In this document: piece by piece, positions 32,391 through 40,005 of the stretch
Numbering within the stretch: position 1 is the stretch's first letter
Layout: each line of letters begins with the position of its first letter
Assembly (NCBI GenBank): GCA_046329585.1
Contig: JAXLUI010000001.1
Span: 1,736,001-1,800,000, forward strand
Length of the DNA stretch: 64,000 nucleotides
Source: DLKC01 sp002478885
Lineage (GTDB): Bacteria; Bacteroidota; Bacteroidia; Chitinophagales; Chitinophagaceae
Direction of reading: 5' to 3'
The notes under the pieces: generated by a model
The model's database searches: none
Told to the model about the DNA's origin: nothing
What the model saw: only the letters and a program-made list of their open reading frames with translations
Program-made: the position numbers and the translations under genes

Positions 32391-32421
32391 CGAAAGTAGA
32401 TAAAAAATGGTTTTAATTCAA
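32391..32421 (-). promoter_or_regulatory. Likely promoter of the GSII gene
   Basis: Minus strand TTG at 32421-32419, 20 bases, then TACTTTCG at 32398-32391 (one mismatch to TAnnTTTG). Confidence 0.55.
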
Positions 32422-32506
32422 AAATTTAATCTGTTTACTCATTTTTTGCCTAAATAATCCAAAAATTAAAAACATTAAAAAAAAACACATTTATCAATAG
32501 AAGCTC

Positions 32507-33352
32507 TTACGAAACAATAGACCTGCAAATGAAATCGGGAATAATGCCAGTGGAGTTGATATGAAGATTTGCATCTGACTCACTTGTGTTGCCGGAAAGC
32601 ACAAGCGTTGTTTTTAAGCCAAATTTGTTACCACCCAGTATATCAGTGTGCAAAGTGTCGCCGACCATTAATATTTCGTGCTTACTAAAAGAGCCATACA
32701 AATTCAATTCGTCGTATGCATACATGAACATTTGGGAGTCCGGCTTGCCGAAATGGATAAATTTTTTACCAAGCATATTCTCTACCAACTTAGCAATGCC
32801 ACCTGTTGCTACAGCAACATCATTCTTTGAAACAGGGTATAATTTATCTGAATTAGCGACGATAACAGGTAAATTCTTGCGTCGCAGAAGATTAACGGTT
32901 TTATTAATGTCTTCATTCCAGTCAAAACCTTCATCATCTAAAAAAACAAAAGCAGCAATATCATCGATATTGTTAAGATCAATATCCCGTACAGGAATAT
33001 GCTCGAGGCCCGACTGTAAAATGTATTCCGCAGAATTCTCCGTGCCGAGGTAACCAATTTTGCCTTCGAGAATTTTTTGTTGCAAATATTGCCTTGCCAT
33101 CATGCCCGATGTTACAATTTCATGAGTGTCGATACCTTTTAATCCGAGTCTTACAAAGCTTTCCGCCTGCTGTTGCTGGCTTCTTGATGCGTCGTTTGTA
33201 AGAATTCGAATTGCAATACCTTTACTCCTTAAATGATCAATCGCTTCCTGTACACCATCTATAAGACCGTTGTAATTTTTTAAAACGCCATAGGAATCCA
33301 AAAACACCGCTTTAAATTTCTCGGCGACAGTAATAAACGAAACTTCATTCAT
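32507..33352 (-). CDS. HAD-IIA-like hydrolase with altered nucleophile motif
   Basis: 281 residues from the ATG at 33352 (MNEVSFITVAEKFKAVFLDS); an ATG three codons earlier is also possible. HAD superfamily subclass IIA. Motif I reads FLDSYGVLKN: the nucleophile Asp is present, but the second Asp (general acid) of DxD is a Tyr. Motif II ILTNDASRS, the central Lys region FIHFGKPDSQMF and motif III LMVGDTLHTDILGGNKFGL look intact. Relatives with DLWGV at this site (TIGR01459-like) are known and uncharacterised. Last gene of a same-strand set: GS-I-like ligase, APH-like kinase, this protein, separated from the kinase by 131 bases holding a repeat arm. Confidence 0.82.
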   Translation of the reverse strand: MNEVSFITVAEKFKAVFLDSYGVLKNYNGLIDGVQEAIDHLRSKGIAIRILTNDASRSQQQQAESFVRLGLKGIDTHEIVTSGMMARQYLQQKILEGKIGYLGTENSAEYILQSGLEHIPVRDIDLNNIDDIAAFVFLDDEGFDWNEDINKTVNLLRRKNLPVIVANSDKLYPVSKNDVAVATGGIAKLVENMLGKKFIHFGKPDSQMFMYAYDELNLYGSFSKHEILMVGDTLHTDILGGNKFGLKTTLVLSGNTSESDANLHINSTGIIPDFICRSIVS

Positions 33353-33421
33353 AATAGTCAATATTTAGCAGGTACGCATTGTGTGGCCCTGATTTACGTT
33401 GCCCGGTAAGATTGATATAGT

Positions 33422-33478
33422 ACAAGTGTTCGACGCAACGCAAGATCAACAGCATTACTGCAGTCGGGCCTATAAAAT
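33422..33478 (-). repeat. REP-like arm
   Basis: ACAAGTGTTCGACGCAACGC (core 33428-33438, one mismatch), then CAGTCGGGCCTATAAAATAT. Between the HAD and the kinase genes. Confidence 0.8.
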
Positions 33479-33483
33479 ATTTC

Positions 33484-34527
33484 TCAAAAATTCAGCGCTT
33501 TTAAAATCACATCGGCATTGAAATCTTTTTCAATCGAAGGCAGGTACAACTGAAATGCCTCTTTCTGAAGTTTGCTCGCAAATATTTCGTGAAAGAAATA
33601 ACGCCCATCCTTAACCACGTAGTTGAGAATAAAAAACCGGTAAGCTTCCTTTAAAAATCTTATTTCAGCCTCTCTGAGCGGGTACACCTCGTGATAAGAC
33701 CGCAGAAAAAGAAAAAACCTTTCTTCCATTAACGGACCTATGTTGTAGCTGAACACAGTACGATCGCCAATGTTGGAAACGACCCTACTTAAAAAGTAAA
33801 AATCAAGCATTCGAGATCCCATGCGAAACCAATCATAATCCCAGCGCGAGTAAAGTTTATAAGAAGAACTTACAGAAAAATTACCGATATTCCAGTCAAC
33901 AAAAACAGGTATCTTATCAAACTCATCTGCTTTTAAATCCTGCGAATGCTTTACAAATAAATCGCCTTGCTCTTTTATCTGGTCAATGTGCATGCGGTAT
34001 TCATATCGACCGTAATCGGTCTCAAGCAGGCGAAGCAAATGATCAACATCTGTCTTTAAGGTTTTCGAAGAAACCGGCAAAGTATTACGAATGCTGTGAC
34101 ATGCTTTATGAAACATAGCTACCTGTTCACCAAACTTTACAATCTGTTCCTCATCAAGCCTTCGTGGAAATCTTTTTTTAATAGAGATTGGCCTGTAAAA
34201 AACCACCCACGCATCGAGCAGGTCGTTTTGAAAACGATACACAAATAGCGAATTGCCTTTCATTAAAGACCGTGCAAGAAGATTTTCAAATGGAGCAGGC
34301 AGGTTATTCGACAACGAATTAATAATCGTATGGTCTTCTACAAAATGCTCAAACTTTCCAAAATAAGAAAGCTTGGCAATAATAATTGTCCTATCCTTAA
34401 ATGTTATTTTGAAAACATAGTTGGTCGACACTTTTGCGCTTATGTCCACTATGCCTGAAATTTCTCTCGTGTTGTCGTAGGCTTCCCACGCTCCTCTCAC
34501 AATCGATGTAAAATCAATAAACGCCAT
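33484..34527 (-). CDS. APH-fold phosphotransferase, altered catalytic loop
   Basis: 347 residues with the aminoglycoside-phosphotransferase/choline-kinase fold. N-lobe: STNYVFKITFKDRTIIIAKL, with the Lys of IAKL likely holding ATP. The Brenner motif, usually HGD followed by Asn five residues later, reads VFVDWNIGNF: Asp and Asn are kept, His is Phe-Val. The metal-binding segment is RWDYDWFRMGSRMLDFYFLS. Small-molecule kinases of this fold act on choline, homoserine, hydroxylysine or sugars; the substrate is unknown. It is flanked by a GS-I-like ligase upstream and a HAD-IIA protein downstream, on one strand. Confidence 0.75.
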   Translation of the reverse strand: MAFIDFTSIVRGAWEAYDNTREISGIVDISAKVSTNYVFKITFKDRTIIIAKLSYFGKFEHFVEDHTIINSLSNNLPAPFENLLARSLMKGNSLFVYRFQNDLLDAWVVFYRPISIKKRFPRRLDEEQIVKFGEQVAMFHKACHSIRNTLPVSSKTLKTDVDHLLRLLETDYGRYEYRMHIDQIKEQGDLFVKHSQDLKADEFDKIPVFVDWNIGNFSVSSSYKLYSRWDYDWFRMGSRMLDFYFLSRVVSNIGDRTVFSYNIGPLMEERFFLFLRSYHEVYPLREAEIRFLKEAYRFFILNYVVKDGRYFFHEIFASKLQKEAFQLYLPSIEKDFNADVILKALNF

Positions 34528-34549
34528 AATTCAGAGAATTTAAATTTTG

Positions 34550-34601
34550 GACCCGGCTTTGTCAACCATGGCATCGTTCCTTGCGTCGCACACTTGTGCC
34601 G
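34550..34601 (+). repeat. REP-like arm
   Basis: GGACCCGGCTTTGTCAACCA, then GGCATCGTTCC and core TTGCGTCGCAC at 34581-34591, then ACTTGTGCC. It ends 6 bases before the GS-like stop codon. Confidence 0.88.
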
Positions 34602-34607
34602 CTAACA

Positions 34608-35963
34608 TTAAATGATCTCGAAATATCTTTTCAGTTCCCAATCGGTAACTTTTTGTGTAAACTGCCGCCACTCCCATTCACGGCTTCTTACAAAATGATC
34701 GGTAAATGCACTACCAAACAATTCAGCGGCTATGGGCGAGCACTTCATCGCCTCCGTTGCTTCCTGCAATGTTTTCGGAAATTTCCTTGAATGAGGGTTG
34801 TCATACTCGTTGCCTTTGGTCGCCGGCATATCTAACGACAATTTATTTTTTATGCCATATAATCCCGAAGCCAGGCTTGCAGCAAGCGATAAATAGGGAT
34901 TGGCATCCGCGCCCGGTGCCCTGGTTTCCAGTCTTGTGCCTTCTTCGGAGTGGTTGATAATTCTTAGAGCAGTTGTTCTGTTTTCAATTCCCCAACTCAC
35001 AGATGTTGATGCCCATGCTCCGTCAACATACCTTTTATAGCTATTCACTGTTGGAGCATACATTGGCAGAATGTACGGCATACAGTAAAGTTGGCCTGCC
35101 ATATACTGCTTAAGCAGTTCACTCATATTCGCCTCATCAGAAACATCATAAAACAAATTGACATTTCCTTCCGCATCCCACAAACTTTGGTGAATATGGC
35201 CGCTACACCCCGGTAATTGGCTGTTCCACTTTGCCATAAAACTTGCAATAATGCCATGGCGATAAGCAAGTTCCTTTACCGACGATTTAAAAAGCACCGC
35301 ACGGTCGCCGGCTTCAAGTATATCGGCATAGTCGATACAGGCTTCATAAACACCATCCCCGGTTTCGGTATGCAGGCCTTCGACTGGTACGCCGAACTTA
35401 GTAAGTTGGAAAAAAATATCGTTATAAAAAGATTGCTCTAATGAAGGCCGCAAAAGAGAGTAACCAAACATCCCCGGTGTAAGCGGATGGAGATTAGCAA
35501 AATTTTTTTCTTTTAGTGACCCGGGAGTTTCTTTGAAATTGAACCACTCAAATTCCTTGGCAAAATTTGTGGTATAACCCATGTCAATTGCCTGCTTTCT
35601 TACCCTTTTCAAAAGAGTCCTGGGACAGGCAGCCGCCAATTCTTCTGACTCACTAAAATCTGCGACGAAGAAAGGCATACCATCATCCCAGGGAATAAAA
35701 CGGCAAGTATTAATGTCAATTGACGCCTTTGAATCGGCATAGCCTGAATGCCATCCGCTTATTTGTGAGTTATCATAAACAGCATCATTCATATCCCACC
35801 CAAAGATGACGCTGCAAAAACCAACGCCTTCTTTCATCGCCTTTAAAAATTTTTTACGGTTGACTATCTTTCCTCTCAGCACACCATCAATGTCGGTAAC
35901 GGCGAATTTGATCGCTACCGAATCGAGTCTGTCAATTTTTTGAATAAATTCTTTTTCTGTCAT
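34608..35963 (-). CDS. Glutamine-synthetase-like ligase (GS-I type, gamma-glutamyl ligase family)
   Basis: 451 residues, GS-I fold. N-terminal beta-grasp part with KFAVTDIDGVLRGKIVNRKK, then metal-site AKEFEWFNFKE, LHTETGDGVYEACIDYADIL, the ATP-site LPGCSGHIHQSLWD and the C-terminal TRLETRAPGADANPYLSLAA. The pattern (CSGHIHQSL, ANPYLSLAASL) is closer to gamma-glutamylpolyamine/gamma-glutamylamine synthetases (PuuA, GlnA3-like) than to housekeeping GlnA, and no adenylylation-site loop is obvious. It probably joins glutamate to an amine other than ammonia. First gene of a cassette with an APH-like kinase and a HAD-IIA protein. Confidence 0.87.
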   Translation of the reverse strand: MTEKEFIQKIDRLDSVAIKFAVTDIDGVLRGKIVNRKKFLKAMKEGVGFCSVIFGWDMNDAVYDNSQISGWHSGYADSKASIDINTCRFIPWDDGMPFFVADFSESEELAAACPRTLLKRVRKQAIDMGYTTNFAKEFEWFNFKETPGSLKEKNFANLHPLTPGMFGYSLLRPSLEQSFYNDIFFQLTKFGVPVEGLHTETGDGVYEACIDYADILEAGDRAVLFKSSVKELAYRHGIIASFMAKWNSQLPGCSGHIHQSLWDAEGNVNLFYDVSDEANMSELLKQYMAGQLYCMPYILPMYAPTVNSYKRYVDGAWASTSVSWGIENRTTALRIINHSEEGTRLETRAPGADANPYLSLAASLASGLYGIKNKLSLDMPATKGNEYDNPHSRKFPKTLQEATEAMKCSPIAAELFGSAFTDHFVRSREWEWRQFTQKVTDWELKRYFEII

Positions 35964-36067
35964 TGTATCGTTACTTTAATAGCCTGTTATGGCGAATTTA
36001 CAATAAATAGCATTTGTCACTCGGCACCAACATCAACATAATCCTGCTTAAGCAAGCGGTCGGGGCG

Positions 36068-37366
36068 TTATTTTTTTTTATTGCTAAAGACAGATTGGAA
36101 ACCAATAAGTGCATTATTTATCCAAGGCAGGAATGCTGCGGCCACAAATGGTAACACAACGGCTCGGTATCTTACAATAGCACCGGAAAAAGTGATCGTG
36201 TACCCGGCAAGCAAAAGAAAAGATATGGCAAAACTCAATGCAAAAAATGTAAATGCCTTTTGCTGCTTCTTCAATGATATTTTCCTGCTAAGCAATATTG
36301 AAAAGAAAACGACTGCCCATAAAAGGAATACCTCGAGCACCGATGGGATATAGCTGAAATTTTTTATTTCGCCGATATGCGGTCGCAAAAAACCAATATC
36401 GAAAGCCGTCGGCAAAAAGTGAACAAACGAGGTAAAACTATTTTCAAGAGGCGGAACTGCTATAGAGGATGCACCGGATAATTGTTTGAATTCATTCTGC
36501 TTTTCAATCACATACTGCGGCAAGTCAAACGACGCGCCGATTGTCGGCGATGCAAAAAATGCAAGCAGCCCCAATGCATAAATGGAACTGGTAAAAAAAA
36601 ATGCGCGTGCCGGCATTTTGTAAATGAGCCACCAAAGCAATAGTGACGGTAAAAGCAAAAGCGCGACGAAATTTCTCAGTGAAAAAATAACAATAAAAGA
36701 CACAACTATCCAAATCGCTGAGCTGATATACAACTTCTCATCGTTAACCTGCCTGTAAAAATGATACGCTACCAAACAGGTGAATGTGAAAATGATCCCG
36801 TCTTTGTGAATACCACTGCACCAAAACAAGAAAGAAGGTATTAAAAAAATGACTACTACAGCAAGTAACTTGTTAACCTGAAATACTTGCTGAACCAGTC
36901 TGTACAATGCAACCGGGCCGAAGAAAAACAATAAATTGAAAATAAAAATGTTACCGAAATAGTTTTTTAAAGTCCCCACGTTAGCTATTGCAATCAGCTT
37001 TATTATTACGTTGCTCTTAAGATCGTTCCAATAAGAGTTACTGCCTTCAAAAAGGTTACCAGCCGTATTATAACCGTGGTTAAAAAGATCTGTAAAGAAG
37101 GCAACGGGATCACGCAACAACCAGTCAGTTTCTGCTTTGCTCAGGTCAAAATAATGCCAGGTGTCACTGTTGGCCACATACGCAGGCTGCAGATAAAAAA
37201 AACCATAGGCAAATCCCGCAAGCACTTTTAAAGAGTACAGACCAACAAGCCACCATTTATTTATACCGCAATCGCTGAAAAATCTAATGCGTGTTATTGC
37301 GAAGCAAATGATAGCGTACCAGCAAGCACAAATTATTATTACATATAAAATATTATCGTTTGGCAT
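36068..37366 (-). CDS. Polytopic membrane protein, unknown
   Basis: 432 residues with about ten to twelve membrane helices, for example residues 6-24, 42-60, 130-148, 163-182, 205-223 and 370-390. An extracytoplasmic segment after helix 2 reads QPAYVANSDTWHYFDLSKAE, and a second conserved-looking part is LFWCSGIHKDGIIFTFTCLV. The layout recalls GT-C glycosyltransferases or O-antigen polymerase-like proteins, but no motif settles it. Same strand as the GS-like gene 104 bases downstream; whether they share a transcript is unclear. The C-terminus ends in Lys residues (SNKKK). Confidence 0.7.
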   Translation of the reverse strand: MPNDNILYVIIICACWYAIICFAITRIRFFSDCGINKWWLVGLYSLKVLAGFAYGFFYLQPAYVANSDTWHYFDLSKAETDWLLRDPVAFFTDLFNHGYNTAGNLFEGSNSYWNDLKSNVIIKLIAIANVGTLKNYFGNIFIFNLLFFFGPVALYRLVQQVFQVNKLLAVVVIFLIPSFLFWCSGIHKDGIIFTFTCLVAYHFYRQVNDEKLYISSAIWIVVSFIVIFSLRNFVALLLLPSLLLWWLIYKMPARAFFFTSSIYALGLLAFFASPTIGASFDLPQYVIEKQNEFKQLSGASSIAVPPLENSFTSFVHFLPTAFDIGFLRPHIGEIKNFSYIPSVLEVFLLWAVVFFSILLSRKISLKKQQKAFTFFALSFAISFLLLAGYTITFSGAIVRYRAVVLPFVAAAFLPWINNALIGFQSVFSNKKK

Positions 37367-37439
37367 TGTGGGTGAAAATCATGGCTAAAGTATTGATTTA
37401 ATTTCTTACCGATTTTTTATTGCCGCGCAACGTACAGTA

Positions 37440-37475
37440 AGCACAAGTGTGCGACGCAACAAAAGTTTAATTGAA
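37440..37475 (-). repeat. REP-like arm, short
   Basis: GCACAAGTGTGCGACGCAAC (core 37449-37459). The outer part of the arm is not recognisable. Confidence 0.75.
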
Positions 37476-37504
37476 AAATAAATGCGAGATTCAATATTCT
37501 CCTT

Positions 37505-39856
37505 TTAAAAAGGATAACCGATAGCAATGTTGTAAACGAGGTTTTCTTTTACCCAATCTGAACTTCCGAAAGCAATTTTATCAAATACCCACCTGTCGCC
37601 TTCTGCATTCCATGGCTTTCTGATTGGGAAAGCAACGTCTAACCTGACCACGAAAAAACTCACATCGAGCCTTAGCCCTACACCGGTGCCCATAGCAACT
37701 TCTTTTAAAAATGATTTTGAAAATTTGCCGCCGGGCCTTGCCGAATCTGCTCTTACCAGCCAGACATTGCCGGCATCTACGAATACGGCGCCATATAAAT
37801 ATGAAAACAGTTTTGCACGCAACTCGGTATTTGCTTCCAGCTTTATATCGCCTGGCTGATCCGGCAAAAAGCCCTCGACCTGTGGATTGCCTCCATAATA
37901 AGTTCCCGGGCCAACCGATCTTGCCCTAAACGCACGAATGCTTGTTGCGCCACCGGAGAAAAACTCTTTGATGAAGGGCATGGTTAAACTATTGCCGTAT
38001 GCATAACCAATACCAGCATTGAAGCGGCTCGCCAACACTGTTGTTTTCGTTATTTTGTGATAGTGCCTGAAATCTGCCTCCAGTCTTACATATTGTGAGT
38101 AAGGCACACCAAAAATATTTACAGGGTTACCTTCTTTTTGATTGCCTTTTAAGAAAAGGCCGATAATATTACCGGCAAGATCAACGCTACCGTTAAAATA
38201 AAAGTCGTTTTTTCTGTTGCCAGGTCTTAACAATGAGTTGTAGTTGTAGTTAAAAATAGTTCCAAAAATGAACTGTTTTTCTATACTGCGTGCCAGCGTG
38301 ATATTCGTGTCGAGCTGTTGCTGGTATTCTTCCGTGATATTAGTTGGCCTTACAAAATTCACTGAAAGCAGCCTCAACTGGTTTTGCTGGGTTATTTTTC
38401 TTTTCCATGTGTAGCCATAGCTTGCTTTTGCCGAACTAAGGGTATATTGAGTTGTTCGGTTGAATAGCTCATAACCCGCGTTAATAGCTGTCTTTGGTAA
38501 ATAACTTCCACTGATTTTTACGGGTAAACTGGGGATGAGTCTTGGAATAAGTAAGTCGAAGTCTATACCAGCCCTGTCTGTTTTTACACTTTCTGATTGC
38601 GATTGTACCTGCCGCTCTAAACCACCGTACACACTTATATTGAATAACTCACCTCCGTTGAAAATATTGCGCATTCCCCAGCTTAATTTTATCTCTCCAC
38701 CGTTTGAGTTGTTTGATTTGGTAAGCCCGGATACTTCGAACCGTAGCGAATTGCGCGTAGCAGCTGAAAGATAGTAGTAGGCATTCAGTTTTCTGGGATC
38801 AGCAGTATCTGTTTCTTCAAAATGCACTCTTACAAATTTGTAAATACCGAGACTTACCAGCCTGCTTAATGATTGGTTATGCGCATTAATATTATACAGG
38901 TCTCCTTTTTTTAAAACGATCGTATTGGAGAAAACAATGGGCCTGTATTTTTTTTGTGGATCAATTACCGTAAAACCCTTGTAACTGTAAGCTGAATCTT
39001 TTACAGAACTACTATCTTTAGGATTATAGTCTGCATAAATAACCACATCATTTATTTGGTACTGATCTTTTGCTCTTGCAGGCACTTCCTTTTTTACGCG
39101 CCAGTTAACATCAATTAAATGATTGCCGACAGTTGTATCCGCATCGGCAATAAGAAAATCGGGGTTAAAATAATAATAACCTCTTTGTTTCAGCTTTGAG
39201 TCTATTCTTGTTCGTTCGGCTTTTACATTGTCGAGATTATAAAAGCTGCCGGGAGTGAGCAAAGAAGCAGTGTTGATTGTTTTTAAAAGGTTATACATAA
39301 CACCTGTGTCTGGCGTAACACTTACATTACGAAACCTGTAGCGTCCACCCAATGACGCGGTATATACAGCATGCATTTTTTTGTCTTTCACCATGGTATC
39401 GGCTCTTACTGATGCTTTAAAAAATCCGCGATTCTCCAATCGGTTTTCCAGCAGCTTTTTGTTCTGGTCAATATCAACGCTGCTTGCCAAAACCGGAGGC
39501 ATGCCTACCTTTTTATGTAACCACCCACCAAAGCCCTTTTCCTTTTCGGTGTAAAAAAGGTTATACAACATTACATCTGTATTAAGCCCGGCTACATGCT
39601 TATTCGGTATGGGCCTAAGCAAAGCGCCAAGCTCCTCCTTTAAACCCTTCGTTTCATTCTTTGCGCTGTCTTTTCCCAAAAACTTTATACGTGAGCCCTC
39701 ATACAAGGCTTCACCCTGCGGTAAGTGTTTTGTGGTATTGCATGATGCAAACAAAACGATCATTGATAGGAGAAACAAAAAGTTGCGCCGAAGTAATATT
39801 TTCCGCTTTAAGGTTAAGAAAAATTTGTTTACCGGCGCGATATCAATATGCGACAT
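37505..39856 (-). CDS. tamA: TamA-like BamA/Omp85 family outer-membrane protein
   Basis: About 783 residues if it starts at the ATG at 39856. The start is uncertain: the frame opens at 40000, but the first 48 codons are a palindromic element (39840-40005). From 39856 the protein begins MSHIDIAPVNKFF and continues into a lipoprotein-like signal ending in LFASC, then NTTKHLPQGEALYEG. POTRA-like domains fill about residues 50-400 and the C-terminal Omp85 barrel follows, with FFSGGATSIRAFRARSVGPG (the GGxxSIRGF-type motif) and a closing IAIGYPF. It works with TamB to insert outer-membrane proteins or move lipids. tamB is directly upstream on the same strand. Confidence 0.9.
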   Translation of the reverse strand: MSHIDIAPVNKFFLTLKRKILLRRNFLFLLSMIVLFASCNTTKHLPQGEALYEGSRIKFLGKDSAKNETKGLKEELGALLRPIPNKHVAGLNTDVMLYNLFYTEKEKGFGGWLHKKVGMPPVLASSVDIDQNKKLLENRLENRGFFKASVRADTMVKDKKMHAVYTASLGGRYRFRNVSVTPDTGVMYNLLKTINTASLLTPGSFYNLDNVKAERTRIDSKLKQRGYYYFNPDFLIADADTTVGNHLIDVNWRVKKEVPARAKDQYQINDVVIYADYNPKDSSSVKDSAYSYKGFTVIDPQKKYRPIVFSNTIVLKKGDLYNINAHNQSLSRLVSLGIYKFVRVHFEETDTADPRKLNAYYYLSAATRNSLRFEVSGLTKSNNSNGGEIKLSWGMRNIFNGGELFNISVYGGLERQVQSQSESVKTDRAGIDFDLLIPRLIPSLPVKISGSYLPKTAINAGYELFNRTTQYTLSSAKASYGYTWKRKITQQNQLRLLSVNFVRPTNITEEYQQQLDTNITLARSIEKQFIFGTIFNYNYNSLLRPGNRKNDFYFNGSVDLAGNIIGLFLKGNQKEGNPVNIFGVPYSQYVRLEADFRHYHKITKTTVLASRFNAGIGYAYGNSLTMPFIKEFFSGGATSIRAFRARSVGPGTYYGGNPQVEGFLPDQPGDIKLEANTELRAKLFSYLYGAVFVDAGNVWLVRADSARPGGKFSKSFLKEVAMGTGVGLRLDVSFFVVRLDVAFPIRKPWNAEGDRWVFDKIAFGSSDWVKENLVYNIAIGYPF

Positions 39857-40005
39857 TGCTTGCGACGCTCCGTTCAGCTTACTGTTCTTTGCTGAGGCTG
39901 TTATTTTTTTATACAGCAAAATAAATATGATGCCTGTTGCAGTGCCGTACAAGAGTGCGACGCAAGTAGAGCTTAATATATGTGCAACTGCCAGGCCCAT
40001 TATTT
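39840..40005 (-). repeat. Paired palindromic element between tamB and tamA
   Basis: Outer arm on the minus strand: ATGGGCCTGGCAGTTGCAC, then TTGCGTCGCACTCTTGTAC (core 39955-39965). Opposite arm: GCTTGCGACGCTCCGTTC at 39858-39875. The same second arm sequence is at 47374-47391 and, inverted, near 50432-50447. The element's ATGGG overlaps the tamB stop as TAATG, and it reads through in frame into tamA. Confidence 0.82.

Noticed and set aside
39858..40000. N-terminal 48 codons of the longest tamA frame as a real extension
   Set aside because: They are encoded by a repeat element, whose words recur in non-coding DNA elsewhere in the window.
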